64,000 nt of DNA from Rubritalea squalenifaciens DSM 18772 (lineage in GTDB: Bacteria; Verrucomicrobiota; Verrucomicrobiia; Verrucomicrobiales; Akkermansiaceae), in the NCBI RefSeq assembly GCF_900141815.1, contig NZ_FQYR01000002.1:221811-285810 (forward strand), read 5' to 3'. The position numbers and the translations under genes were made by a program. This document shows, piece by piece, positions 17,795 through 26,381 of this stretch. Within the stretch, counting starts at the first letter, position 1, and the number at the start of each line of letters is the position of its first letter. Below the pieces are notes generated by a model that was not told where the DNA came from, did no database searches, and saw only the letters and a program-made list of their open reading frames with translations.

Positions 17795-18760
17795 ATGCGA
17801 ATTCTCACCGGTCTTCAACCCAGCGGCACTCTCCACATTGGCAACTACTTCGGCGCCATGGAGCCCGCTGTCCAGCTGCAGGACAAAGGCGATGCCTTCT
17901 ACTTCCTGGCTGACTACCACGCCATGACCTCCATGAGCGATGCCACCACCCTGCGCGAAAACGTGCAGAACCTGGCCATCGACTTCCTGGCCTGCGGACT
18001 TGATCCTGAAAAGGCGACCATCTTCCGCCAGAGTGATGTGTCTGCCGTGACCGAGCTGAGCTGGATCCTTTCCACCGTGTGCCCGATGGGCCTGCTGGAG
18101 CGCTGCCATTCCTACAAGGACAAGATCGCCAAAGGTCTGGATGCAAACCACGCCCTCTTTGCCTATCCGGTACTGATGGCCGCAGACATCCTGCTCTACG
18201 ATGCCAACGTTGTGCCCGTGGGCAAAGACCAGAAGCAACACCTCGAGGTGACCCGCGACCTGGCCATCAAGATCAACGACCGCTTCGGTGAGGACACCCT
18301 CGTGGTGCCTGAGGCCATGATCAAGGAGAACACCGCGATCGTCCCGGGTATCGACGGCCAGAAGATGAGCAAGAGCTATGGTAATACCATCCCGCTGGTG
18401 GGCGGCAAGAAGGCCCTGCGCAAGCTCATCATGAAGATCGTCACGGACTCCACCCCGGTGGAAGATCCCAAGCCGACCGACAACTCCAATGTCATCGCCC
18501 TCTACAAGCTCTTCGCCGACGAGGCAGCCGTGCAGCAGATGATCGAGGAACACCAGGCCGGCGGATTCGGCTACGGCCACTTCAAGCAGCAGCTCTTCGA
18601 TGCCTACTACGACCATTTCGAGCACGTGCGTACCAAGCGCGAGGAGCTCGAGAACAACCTCGACTACGTGAACGAAGTACTCGCCAAGGGCGCCGAAAAG
18701 GCGACCGCCGAGGCGACCAAGGTGATCGACCGCGTACGCAAGGCGGTTGGTCTGCGCTAG
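17795..18760 (+). CDS. trpS: Tryptophan--tRNA ligase
   Basis: The ATG at 17795 gives 321 residues, the usual length; it opens MRILTGLQPSGTLHIGNYFG, where HIGN (14-17) is the class I signature. KMSKS is at 190-194. The enzyme charges tRNA-Trp with tryptophan using ATP in the cytoplasm. The frame remains open 30 codons upstream, but that part overlaps the preceding terminator and has no family counterpart. The RDD-family gene follows after about 75 bases. Confidence 0.95.
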   Translation: MRILTGLQPSGTLHIGNYFGAMEPAVQLQDKGDAFYFLADYHAMTSMSDATTLRENVQNLAIDFLACGLDPEKATIFRQSDVSAVTELSWILSTVCPMGLLERCHSYKDKIAKGLDANHALFAYPVLMAADILLYDANVVPVGKDQKQHLEVTRDLAIKINDRFGEDTLVVPEAMIKENTAIVPGIDGQKMSKSYGNTIPLVGGKKALRKLIMKIVTDSTPVEDPKPTDNSNVIALYKLFADEAAVQQMIEEHQAGGFGYGHFKQQLFDAYYDHFEHVRTKREELENNLDYVNEVLAKGAEKATAEATKVIDRVRKAVGLR

Positions 18761-18837
18761 GCTCAGGAATCAGCTGACACTCTCGACACCTAATTGAAGT
18801 TGAACTGGGCTCAAACGTTTGTTAGTACTTCTCTGTT

Positions 18838-19287
18838 ATGAACGAAGAAAATGCTAACGACGTACCATCCACACCATCAGAGGATCCAACCGTGACAACA
18901 CCAACTGATATGGCGGGTGACGCCGCGCTCGCTAGCATGGGAGAGCGTATCGGAGGTTATGTAATAGACTGGGCTATAATTATCGTGGTTGCGCTATTAA
19001 TCCCGATTCTTGGCTCACTCGTTGCCATTGCCTATGCTTTAACGAAAGATTGTCTCCCATTCCTTAATGGACAAAGCCTTGGCAAGAAAGCTCTCAAGAT
19101 CAAAGCCGTTACAGAAGACGGCCAGAGTCTCTCAGGCAACTGGGGAGCTGGCATCGTACGTAACGTCGTGTTCTTTATTCCGTTTTTCCCAATCGTCGAA
19201 CTCTTTGTCCTCAATTCAAACAAGGACAAAGGCATGCAGCGTCTCGGCGACCAGTGGGCGAAGACCAAGGTGGTCAAGGCCGGCTAG
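18838..19287 (+). CDS. RDD family membrane protein
   Basis: Protein of 149 residues. After an acidic, Thr-rich N-terminus of about 35 residues comes 'MGERIGGYVIDWAIIIVVALLIP', with the Arg and Asp residues that name the RDD family, a second hydrophobic segment, 'GQSLGKKALKIKAVTEDGQ' (the usual cytoplasmic loop) and a third hydrophobic segment at 105-122. RDD proteins are small inner-membrane proteins of uncertain function, some linked to ion exchange. The stop codon overlaps the end of the convergent reductase gene. Confidence 0.8.
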   Translation: MNEENANDVPSTPSEDPTVTTPTDMAGDAALASMGERIGGYVIDWAIIIVVALLIPILGSLVAIAYALTKDCLPFLNGQSLGKKALKIKAVTEDGQSLSGNWGAGIVRNVVFFIPFFPIVELFVLNSNKDKGMQRLGDQWAKTKVVKAG

Positions 19288-20267
19288 TAGTCCGACCAGT
19301 CGATCACGACCTTACCATCGCGGCGTGATTCCTGCGCCCGCACCAAAGCTTCTTTTAATTGATCAGGCCGGAAGGTCTGGTCAATTTTTTGTGTAAGCTT
19401 GCCGGCTGCCACCCACTCTCCGAGCTGGGCATAGGTCTCCTCGATCTTCTTGCGCTTTTCCTCCGCGATCCACTTGGTGATCCACAGACCCTCCAGGCGG
19501 ATGCGTTTGAAAATGAGAAACTTGTTAGGCACCTTGAGGCTGCGCATGCTCATGGCGCCGTAGGTCACGTGCACGCCTTGGTCTGCCAGCGCATCCATCA
19601 GGCGCAGGGCGCTATCGCCCCCCACGGCATTGCTCGCTAGCTTGGGCAGCTTGTCCCCGCAGATCTCCCGGACCTTGTCGACCAGCTCGTTGTCATCCAG
19701 CAGGACATGGTCTGCCCCGAGTTCTAACAGGTCCTTTTCCAGTCCTTCACGGCGCACCACGTTGATGGTTTTCAGGCCAAGCAGCTTGGCGATCTGGATG
19801 AAGCACTGGCCCACGCCGGAGTTCGCCGCGTTCTGGATCACCCAGTCACCTTCCTTCAGCTTGGTGTAGCCGGTGAGAATCCTCCAGGCAGTGATCGGGT
19901 TCACCTTTAGCATGGAAGCCTGTAGGAAATCGATCTTGGCGTCGATCACCAGCGCCTTGCTGGCCTCACAGACCACATGGCTCTTCCAGGTGCCTACGCG
20001 CTCCAGAAAGATCACGTGAGCCCCCTCAGGATAACCCTCCGCCTTGCTCTCGAGAATACGTCCCGTTCCTTCGATACCCGGGGTATCCGGCAGTTCGGGA
20101 CGGATCCCGTAGTTGCCCTGGATGAAGTTGATGTCCGCCGGGTTGATCGGGGTGGCCAGCATGCGGACGAGGATCTGCCCGTCCTGGAGTTCCGGGTGAG
20201 GGGAGACCTCCAAGGCCGAGACTTCCTCGGCCTTGCCAAATTCGCGAAAGATGACTGCTTGTGACAT
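19284..20267 (-). CDS. Zinc-independent MDR oxidoreductase, trans-2-enoyl-thioester reductase (MECR)-like
   Basis: Protein of 327 residues in the medium-chain dehydrogenase/reductase superfamily. The N-terminal catalytic segment 'INPADINFIQGNYGIRPELP' followed by 'GIEGTGRILE' is characteristic of MECR/ETR1-type enoyl-thioester reductases, which lack the zinc ligands of alcohol dehydrogenases. The NADPH-binding region is 'NSGVGQCFIQIAKLLG' at about 148-163. Members reduce trans-2-enoyl-CoA/ACP in fatty-acid synthesis; quinone reductase activity is an alternative. It overlaps the RDD gene by four bases at the stop codons and lies downstream of the glutamate dehydrogenase gene on the same strand. 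Confidence 0.8.
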   Translation of the reverse strand: MSQAVIFREFGKAEEVSALEVSPHPELQDGQILVRMLATPINPADINFIQGNYGIRPELPDTPGIEGTGRILESKAEGYPEGAHVIFLERVGTWKSHVVCEASKALVIDAKIDFLQASMLKVNPITAWRILTGYTKLKEGDWVIQNAANSGVGQCFIQIAKLLGLKTINVVRREGLEKDLLELGADHVLLDDNELVDKVREICGDKLPKLASNAVGGDSALRLMDALADQGVHVTYGAMSMRSLKVPNKFLIFKRIRLEGLWITKWIAEEKRKKIEETYAQLGEWVAAGKLTQKIDQTFRPDQLKEALVRAQESRRDGKVVIDWSDY

Positions 20268-20281
20268 AGTTAAAAATGGCT

Positions 20282-21544
20282 TTATGGGAAGAGGCCGCGC
20301 TGTTTCTTTACGTCCGCCACTTCCTTGATTCCGAGTGCCAAGGCGGCAACCCTGTTAGAAACGCCTTGCTTGTCTGCAAACCACTGCACGCGGTCAAAGG
20401 CTTTGGCAAGCATGGTCTCCAGCTTGGTCAGCACTTCCTGCTCGCTCCACTGGAAGCGCTGCAGGTTCTGCACCCATTCGAAGTAGGATACCGTAACACC
20501 GCCCGCATTGCAAAGAATGTCCGGCACCAGGAAGATATCTCCACGTTCCTCGATGATGGCATCCGCCTGGGTCGTGGTCGGGCCGTTGGCAGCCTCGGCT
20601 AACACGCGGCATTGTAGTTTGGGTGCATTCTCCTCAGTGATCACTCGCTCCAGCGCGGCTGGCACGAGCACATCACACTTCTGCACCAGCATCTCATCTG
20701 GATCGATGCTGTCCGCACCGGCAAAGTCTTTCACCCCACCATTGGCAGCGACGTGGTCAAAGACGTCCTCCACCTTGATGCCGTTCTCATTGAAGATCGC
20801 CCCGGTGATGTCCGAGATACCGATCACCTTTACGCCGAAGCGGGAGAGGGTGAGTGCGGCGTAGGAACCTACGTTACCGAAGCCCTGCACGATCGCCGTC
20901 GCGTTCTCATGCTTGATCTTGCACTTGGTCAGCGCGCGTGTGGCCAGGAAGGCCACGCCATGGCCAGTCGCCACGGTACGTCCCTGGGAACCCTGCAGGT
21001 TCACCGGCTTACCCGTCACGATACCAGGCACCAGATGACCGGCATGGGTGGAGTACACATCCGTCATCCAGGCCATGGTCTGCTCATTGGTGCCCATGTC
21101 AGGCGCCATCACATCCGTTTCCGGACCAATGAAGGGGAGCATTTCCGAAGTGTAGCGGCGGGTTACATTCTCCAGCTCACGTTGGCTCATGCTGCGCGGG
21201 TCACAGGTCACACCACCCTTGCCTCCACCAAAGGGAAGCTCCATCAGCGCACACTTCCAGTTCATCCACATGGACAGGGCCGCCACTTCGCCTAACTCCA
21301 CATTCGGATGGAAGCGCAGTCCGCCTTTTACCGGACCGCGGGACAGGTGGTGCTGGACGCGATAGCCAAAGAAGACCTCGGTATCTCCATTGTCGCGCTT
21401 GATCGGGATCGTCACCGTGATCAGGCGCTTCGGCCATTTGCAACGCTCCCTCACATCTTCTGTTAGATTGAGGTGGTCCGCGGTGCGGTCAAACTGACGT
21501 GCTGCCATCCCGAACACTGGATGGGCCATGAGCTGTTCTTTCAT
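20282..21544 (-). CDS. gdhA: Glutamate dehydrogenase (Glu/Leu/Phe/Val family)
   Basis: Protein of 420 residues, the usual length of the NAD(P)-dependent hexameric enzyme. 'KCALMELPFGGGKGGVTCDPR' (about 100-120) has the substrate-binding Lys residues, and the dinucleotide fold starts at 'AIVQGFGNVGSYAA' (about 218). It interconverts glutamate and 2-oxoglutarate plus ammonium. The family also contains leucine and phenylalanine dehydrogenases, but those are shorter, so glutamate is the best call. Cofactor preference cannot be told. The next gene downstream begins 15 bases after the stop, so they may share a transcript. Confidence 0.9.
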   Translation of the reverse strand: MKEQLMAHPVFGMAARQFDRTADHLNLTEDVRERCKWPKRLITVTIPIKRDNGDTEVFFGYRVQHHLSRGPVKGGLRFHPNVELGEVAALSMWMNWKCALMELPFGGGKGGVTCDPRSMSQRELENVTRRYTSEMLPFIGPETDVMAPDMGTNEQTMAWMTDVYSTHAGHLVPGIVTGKPVNLQGSQGRTVATGHGVAFLATRALTKCKIKHENATAIVQGFGNVGSYAALTLSRFGVKVIGISDITGAIFNENGIKVEDVFDHVAANGGVKDFAGADSIDPDEMLVQKCDVLVPAALERVITEENAPKLQCRVLAEAANGPTTTQADAIIEERGDIFLVPDILCNAGGVTVSYFEWVQNLQRFQWSEQEVLTKLETMLAKAFDRVQWFADKQGVSNRVAALALGIKEVADVKKQRGLFP

Positions 21545-21664
21545 ATGCCCTCAGTCAAACATAAGTAGAGCACTCATAGAAAGCGAAATCAGCCGCCATT
21601 GAGCGAGGAAATGCATGCCCATGATAAGCACGAGGTGGCCCACTCAGAACTCACTCACCCAGAA

Positions 21665-21710
21665 ACAAAAAAGCACCACCTGCACAGGCAAAGCCATGGC
21701 AAGGTGGTGC
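21665..21710 (-). terminator. Intrinsic terminator of the DUF4259 gene
   Basis: Read on the minus strand, GCACCACCT (21702-21710) pairs with AGGTGGTGC (21673-21681) and is followed by six Ts. It lies 24 bases beyond the stop of the gene at 21734. Confidence 0.85.
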
Positions 21711-21733
21711 AGAAATTAATTGAGCAGGAGGAC

Positions 21734-22141
21734 TTAAACCTGGCTGAGGGAATCAAGGATCTCGTAGAGAGCTTCTACTTCCGCTTTCCAGTCTTCGTAG
21801 CCTTCGCCTTCTTCCCAGGACTGGCAAAGCTCAGAGTCTTTACCCATGACACGTTTCACAGACTTGAGCGTCATGGCTGGGAGGTCGCTGATGTCATCAC
21901 AGTCGTTCTCATCCACCCAGTCCAGCAGTTCGTCAGGCAGGCCGGCACGAGGCTCATCCAGCACGGCAACAATGGTCTCAGCAGCGGCCAGCACAGCAGC
22001 GCACTCTTCCATGTCCAGATCACCACCGCTGGTGGTAATGGAGTCTATCAAGAAGTTACGTGGATCATCTGAATCTACGAGTTCAGAAATCCAATCGAGT
22101 GCTGTGTCGTCTTCGAACGTTTTTGGTCCCCAGGATGCCAT
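21734..22141 (-). CDS. DUF4259 domain protein
   Basis: Protein of 135 residues starting MASWGPKTFEDDTALDWISE, the pattern of the DUF4259 family (usually 'GAWGxGPFDNDDAxDF'). The rest is acidic and helical. The molecular function of the family is unknown. It has a strong terminator directly downstream and stands alone. Confidence 0.75.
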   Translation of the reverse strand: MASWGPKTFEDDTALDWISELVDSDDPRNFLIDSITTSGGDLDMEECAAVLAAAETIVAVLDEPRAGLPDELLDWVDENDCDDISDLPAMTLKSVKRVMGKDSELCQSWEEGEGYEDWKAEVEALYEILDSLSQV

Positions 22142-22313
22142 TGTTTTAGTCGTGTTTTGTGTGTGTCTGACTCCCGATTTAGAGGATGCTTTTCAGGTGG
22201 TCAACCTCTAGACACGATATTTTTTGCTTATTTTGTCTGCAGCGATTTTGGGCTTGTCATCCGGGCCGTTTTGAAGTCTTGCCGAGCGCCGGGAATCTAC
22301 CCAAGATGCTGGT

Positions 22314-22868
22314 ATGGAAGGGGGAGACATCTACCAGGCTCCGCAATGCTCATCAGCCACCATCGAGGACATGAGCGATGCGGAACTGCGCCGCTACCAC
22401 TCCAAAGACGAGCTCTGTATCCTGGCCGTGGGCTGGTTCTATCTCTATCTGGGCTCGGTGCTTTGCAGCCTGACTGGACTCTCCATGTGGCTCTATTGGC
22501 TCAGCCCTTGCCTGCTCTTCATGGTGTCCACCTTCGTCTCCGTACTCGGCGGGATTCTCTTCATCATCATCGGCTTCGGCCTGCGTAACTTTGATGCCTG
22601 GGCCCGTCCACCCGCCTATGTGGCGTCCGTCGTCGCCATGTGCCTGTTCCCGATGGGTACGCTCGCCGGCGGCGCCTGCCTGGTACTGCTGATCCGCCAC
22701 GCCTCCGAGGAAATGTTTACCGAGAAATACCGCGTCGCCGTCATGACCCAGGAATACGGCGCCCGCAAGTACGGCTGGCTAGGAGCCAGCCTAGGCATCC
22801 TCACCGGACTCAGCATCTGGCTGGTCTTCTTCCTGCTGCACTACTTCTACGGTTACTCGCTCAGGTAG
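22314..22868 (+). CDS. Integral membrane protein of unknown function
   Basis: Protein of 184 residues. A polar N-terminus with 'YQAPQ' (similar to the NPYxxP start of other Verrucomicrobia membrane proteins) is followed by about four hydrophobic segments (roughly 40-58, 62-85, 100-128, 158-178). It is Cys-rich in the membrane part. No family recognised. Confidence 0.6.
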   Translation: MEGGDIYQAPQCSSATIEDMSDAELRRYHSKDELCILAVGWFYLYLGSVLCSLTGLSMWLYWLSPCLLFMVSTFVSVLGGILFIIIGFGLRNFDAWARPPAYVASVVAMCLFPMGTLAGGACLVLLIRHASEEMFTEKYRVAVMTQEYGARKYGWLGASLGILTGLSIWLVFFLLHYFYGYSLR

Positions 22869-23134
22869 CCTACTTGCCACAACGCCTCTAGCCCACCGTG
22901 AGCACATGCGCCATGGCGAGTAATGAGAGAACCCCCATCAGGTAAAACAAACGCACCCTCAGCATCCAGTTTATCGTATTCTGCATTCCCGCAGCCTGCC
23001 ATCCCTCCGTGAAGCCATGATGAACCATGGGTGAAATGTTGGAGAAATCAGGCAGATGTTCCCCCAGCATCATCCTGGAATGGGTGGGGAACAGAGTACG
23101 GTGCAACGAACACTGGCAGGTGCTAGTCTAGGAA
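22869..23134. other. Intergenic stretch with a doubtful small ORF
   Basis: A minus-strand frame of 72 codons (22888-23106) ends in a single hydrophobic segment 'MLRVRLFYLMGVLSLLAMAHVL' (split here for length: residues 47-68). It begins with TTG and has no good ribosome-binding site, although ATGs at codons 12 and 13 are possible starts. It could encode a small membrane protein, but support is weak. Nothing else is seen before the REP element. Confidence 0.25.
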
Positions 23135-23300
23135 TCATCCTGCCGGGATGAAGCAAAAGAGCACTAATCAATTCGCACTAGCAAGCACTGGCATGGAAAT
23201 CATCCCGGAGGGATGAAGGAGCAGAGCGCGGGGTCAGCGAACGAAGTGAGTGCCAACCCCGGGAACCCGTCTCCCCACTATACCACCCCGGAGGGGTGGG
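23133..23300 (+). repeat. REP palindrome cluster, subfamily 2, left of RAYT-B
   Basis: A first short palindrome CATCCTGCCGGGATG lies near 23136-23150. The complete element follows: CATCCCGGAGGGATG at 23200-23214, the arm GCGCGGGGT (from about 23226) paired with ACCCCGGG (to about 23263) around a longer loop containing CAGCGAACGAAGTGAGTG, and CCACCCCGGAGGGGTGG at 23283-23299. An inverted copy lies at 23812-23917. Confidence 0.85.
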
Positions 23301-23314
23301 GGAACTATCACTGG

Positions 23315-23755
23315 CTAGGAGATGTTTGATGAGGTGACACCCGCCTTACGCAAGATGCTTTGAAACTCTTCTTCGAAACTACGGTTCCTGTGATGTTCTT
23401 CCTGATTCAGAATGTAGTTCCTGACATCTTCCACCGTATTTGGGCTAACTGAAAATGCCCCATAACCTTCCTGCCATGAAAACAGTCCGTCCTGCTTGTT
23501 TTCTTTCATCCAGCAGGAGCTTTCTCGTTTCACACTGCGCATCAGGCTTGAAATATTTTGGGTAGGGTCACTGCGTACCAGTAAATGCACATGGTCCGAA
23601 ACACCACCGACTGCTATGGGTATGGAGTCTAAAGCATTCAGGCAGCCCCCAATATAGGCATGTAATCGTTCGATAAGATCACGCTCAATCCAAGGCAAAC
23701 GGTCTTTGGTGCTGAATATGATGTGATAGTAAAGACAGGCATAGGTAGAGGGCAT
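23315..23755 (-). CDS. REP-associated tyrosine transposase (RAYT-B, Y1 HUH family)
   Basis: Protein of 146 residues, same length and architecture as RAYT-A. HUH motif H55-V-H57 in SDHVHLLV, and catalytic tyrosine Y114 in VRNYILNQEEHH. Shared blocks include PWI, LHxYIGGCL, LMRSVKRESS and FSVSP. It is flanked on both sides by inverted three-palindrome REP elements whose central stem-loop differs from that around RAYT-A, so the two transposases probably serve different REP subfamilies. Expected activity is single-strand cleavage and joining at REP hairpins; intact motifs suggest it could be active. Confidence 0.9.
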   Translation of the reverse strand: MPSTYACLYYHIIFSTKDRLPWIERDLIERLHAYIGGCLNALDSIPIAVGGVSDHVHLLVRSDPTQNISSLMRSVKRESSCWMKENKQDGLFSWQEGYGAFSVSPNTVEDVRNYILNQEEHHRNRSFEEEFQSILRKAGVTSSNIS

Positions 23756-23811
23756 GATTCTTTGTTAGACAATTTAAAGATGAATATCGAGCTTCATCTT
23801 GCACCATGAGT

Positions 23812-23917
23812 TCCTCCACCCCTCCGGGGTGGTTTTGTTAGGAGGATCTGGTTCCCGGGGTTGGCGCTCACTTCGTTCGCTGACCCCGCGCTCTGCTCCT
23901 TCATCCCTCCGGGATGA
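23812..23917 (-). repeat. REP palindrome cluster, subfamily 2, right of RAYT-B
   Basis: Inverted copy of the left element: CCACCCCTCCGGGGTGG at 23816-23832, the arms CCCGGGGT and ACCCCGCG (23854-23890) around the loop TGGCGCTCACTTCGTTCG, and CATCCCTCCGGGATG at 23902-23916. It abuts the end of the hypothetical gene at 23920. Confidence 0.85.
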
Positions 23918-23919
23918 CT

Positions 23920-24231
23920 CTATGGCTCACAGCTGATAGAAAAGGTCGGGCCGTGTTCTTCTGCTTGCCATCCTGCCTGCAATGCTTGGCGGATGGCTTG
24001 GGCAATTTCTTTGGGACCAATGGCAAGGCCTTCTTCCTGCATCCAGTTATCGGCTCTGAAGCCCTTGAATTCTATGGATAGCGTGCTCGCAGGATCTACA
24101 TACAGTTCGGCAGCAGCGGTCAAGGACGAGGCACACAGGGCCTGGTCGTAGCTGGGTTTCTTACGGATCGTCCAGCGATAGGCGATGCCGTCTACGACGA
24201 TCTTTCGGGATCCTTTTTGCGGCAGTGCCAT
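23920..24231 (-). CDS. Hypothetical protein, small conserved family
   Basis: Protein of 103 residues starting MALPQKGSRKIVVDGIAYRW. The 'KIVVDGxxYRW.xR' opening is shared by small uncharacterised cytoplasmic proteins of several bacterial phyla; I know no function. The C-terminal half has 'IGPKEIAQAIRQALQAGWQAEEHGP'. The stop codon lies three bases from a REP element, so the element may have landed at the end of the gene or contribute to its terminator. Confidence 0.55.
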   Translation of the reverse strand: MALPQKGSRKIVVDGIAYRWTIRKKPSYDQALCASSLTAAAELYVDPASTLSIEFKGFRADNWMQEEGLAIGPKEIAQAIRQALQAGWQAEEHGPTFSISCEP

Positions 24232-24261
24232 GTATCTAACAAACTCGGTTTATCTTGGGAT

Positions 24262-24301
24262 TGAAACAAAAAATGCGCGCCACGGGGAACGTAGCGCGCA
24301 T
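24262..24301 (-). terminator. Intrinsic terminator of the pyruvate dehydrogenase E2 gene
   Basis: On the minus strand ATGCGCGC (24294-24301) pairs with GCGCGCAT (24273-24280), followed by a run of six Ts. It lies about 28 bases after the stop of the E2 gene. Confidence 0.85.
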
Positions 24302-24328
24302 GGAAATTTTTATTTCTGTTAGTCTATG

Positions 24329-25603
24329 TTAGACGAGCATGAGCGCTGGCTTCTCGAGCAGCTTCTTGACCTCGTTGAGGAAGGTGGCTGCTACGGCGCC
24401 GTCGACCACGCGGTGATCACAGCTGAGGCCGATGTTCATGCGGAGACCGGACTTGATCTCGCCGTTGATAGAGACTGGCTTCTCGATGATGCCACCTACG
24501 CTGAGGATGGCAGCTTGTGGTGGGTTGACGATCGCATCGAAGCTTTCGATACCCCAGGCACCGAGGTTGGAGATGGTGATAGTACCACCGTCGAACTCGT
24601 TTGGCTTGAGCTTCTTGTCGCGAGCGCGCACGGCCATGTCCTTGATCTCCTGGGAAATCTGCAGGAGGGACTTGGTCTGGGCTGCCTTGACGACTGGAGT
24701 CACAAGACCGTCTTCCACAGCGATGGCCACGGAAACACCCACGTTGGCGAACTGAACGATGCTGTCACCGGTGTAGGAAGCGTTCACTTCCGGCACGGCC
24801 ACACAGGCATTGATCATGGCCTTCACGATGAAGTCGTTCACGGTGTACTTGTTGCCGTGAGTCTGTTCGGCCTGGGCGTTGACCTGCTTGCGCAGGGACA
24901 TGAGAGGAGCCGCGTCGACTTCCACGTGGAGGTAGAAGTGTGGGATGGTCTGCTTGGATGTCAGCAGGCGGTCGGCAATGATCTTGCGCATGCTGGAGAG
25001 CGGGATGACCTTGTCTTCCTCGTTCACGGTAGGCTGGATGGCCTGTGGAGCAGGAGCGGCGGCCGGGGCGCTGGCTGCTGCCGGCTTAGCGGCCGGGGCA
25101 GGGGAGGCCTGGGCATTCTCTACGTCTGCCTTGACGATGCGTCCGCCTGGGCCACTACCAGCGATGCTGGTAAGATCCACACCCTTGGAGGCTGCGATCT
25201 TGCGGGCAAGCGGGGAAACTTTAAGGCGCTCGCCGTCAGCGGTGGTGGCTGGGGCGGCGGCAGCTGGAGCAGCTGAGGCGGCGGCTGGAGCGCTGGCTGC
25301 TTCTTCCTTGGCAGGAGCGGCAGCAGGAGCTGCGGAAGCGGCTGGGGCGGCATCCACGTCTTCACCTTCTTCAGCGAGGATAGCAAGCACTTCACCTACC
25401 GGTGCTTTGGTGCCTTCCTGGACCTTGATCTCAACAATCGTACCTTCATCGAAAGCTTCCATTTCCATGGTGGCTTTATCGGTTTCGATATCGGCGATGA
25501 TATCACCAATCTCCACAGTGTCTCCGGCTTGTTTATGCCACTTGACGACAGTTCCCTCCGTCATGGTGTCGGAGAGCTTCGGCATTTCGATATTAATAGG
25601 CAT
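24329..25603 (-). CDS. pdhC: Pyruvate dehydrogenase E2, dihydrolipoamide acetyltransferase
   Basis: Protein of 424 residues. One N-terminal lipoyl domain (1-78) carries the lipoylated Lys43 in ETDKATME. An Ala/Pro-rich linker (about 80-125) leads to the peripheral-subunit-binding domain (about 130-165, 'VSPLARKIAASKGVDL'), a second Ala/Pro linker, and the catalytic domain (about 195-424) ending with H397-R-V-V-D401-G. It transfers the acetyl group to CoA in the pyruvate dehydrogenase complex. The E1 genes lie 1 kb upstream on the same strand but separated by terminators, so E2 is probably transcribed separately. No E3 gene is in the window. Confidence 0.93.
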   Translation of the reverse strand: MPINIEMPKLSDTMTEGTVVKWHKQAGDTVEIGDIIADIETDKATMEMEAFDEGTIVEIKVQEGTKAPVGEVLAILAEEGEDVDAAPAASAAPAAAPAKEEAASAPAAASAAPAAAAPATTADGERLKVSPLARKIAASKGVDLTSIAGSGPGGRIVKADVENAQASPAPAAKPAAASAPAAAPAPQAIQPTVNEEDKVIPLSSMRKIIADRLLTSKQTIPHFYLHVEVDAAPLMSLRKQVNAQAEQTHGNKYTVNDFIVKAMINACVAVPEVNASYTGDSIVQFANVGVSVAIAVEDGLVTPVVKAAQTKSLLQISQEIKDMAVRARDKKLKPNEFDGGTITISNLGAWGIESFDAIVNPPQAAILSVGGIIEKPVSINGEIKSGLRMNIGLSCDHRVVDGAVAATFLNEVKKLLEKPALMLV

Positions 25604-25754
25604 GATGGTTAATTCAGTAAGTGGTTGTAGGGCTGAAAATCTTCACCACGTTGTCTTAAAAAGCCAGCGGGTGGGCAAGACGAATATCCGGGATTTCTCC
25701 AGAATGACTCATTCACGCACCGGCTCAGACCGCGTGTCACTGATGCGGTAGCAT

Positions 25755-25787
25755 AAAAAAGCCCGCATGCAAGGGCATGCGGGCTCG
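25755..25787 (-). terminator. Intrinsic terminator of the Cys-rich lipoprotein gene
   Basis: On the minus strand GCCCGCATGC pairs with GCATGCGGGC (25761-25770 and 25774-25783 on the plus strand) with a four-base loop, followed by six Ts. This is one of the strongest terminators in the window. Confidence 0.9.
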
Positions 25788-25820
25788 TTTGGGTTTAAAA
25801 ATCTATCTATGGAGTAAAGC

Positions 25821-26177
25821 TTACTGCTGTGGAGCGAGTGTCTTCATGGTCGGGATGAGGCCGATGTGTGGCTCACCTGTACCGCCCTGTGCTGTAGCAC
25901 GGGAAAGAACACTGCTGGAAACGGTGTCACAGCAATCTGGCTTAGGGCAGAACCATGAACCGCACTTGGTGCACTCGTGCTTCTCTTCTTCCACTACAAC
26001 TGGCTGATAGACAGGCTCACTCTTGCCACCTTTGGCATCAGTGTACACGTAGGATGTGGTAGCGCCTGACTGGAGTTGCTCACCAGTGGTGTCATCATAA
26101 TAAATGGGCTCTTGGCTGCATGAAGCGAATGTGATGGCAGCGATGACTGCAGCGAAAAGTTTAGTAGCGATTTTCAT
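25821..26177 (-). CDS. Cys-rich putative lipoprotein
   Basis: Protein of 118 residues with a signal peptide ending in the lipobox TFASC (Cys20). The mature part contains CTKCGSWFCPKPDCC (about 74-88), five cysteines arranged like a small metal or redox knuckle, which is odd for an exported lipoprotein. The C-terminus is Gly/Pro/Thr-rich. It is bounded by its own terminator and lies between the E1 and E2 pyruvate dehydrogenase genes. Function unknown. Confidence 0.65.
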   Translation of the reverse strand: MKIATKLFAAVIAAITFASCSQEPIYYDDTTGEQLQSGATTSYVYTDAKGGKSEPVYQPVVVEEEKHECTKCGSWFCPKPDCCDTVSSSVLSRATAQGGTGEPHIGLIPTMKTLAPQQ

Positions 26178-26381
26178 AGATAAGCTCGGATATTAGGTTT
26201 CTCCCCCACCGTTTCAAATAAATTCTACAGAAATATCAGTTTTTCCCAAGAATCAAAAATATGTCCCTCCCTGCGCCGCCGTGTGACAGGTTCATACTAC
26301 AGCGTGTTCTGAGCTGATCTGGCTCATGGACAGTTAGTTAGAATGACGGACCCCGCGGGGGATGCGGGCCCAGCATTCACC

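Noticed and set aside
17768..18625. Minus-strand frame of 285 codons opposite trpS
   Set aside because: Antisense shadow of trpS.
24918..24935. CCACGTGGA in the E2 gene as a further parS site
   Set aside because: Only the central bases match; the flanking TGTT/AACA parts are absent. The same applies to CACGTGGA near 35408.
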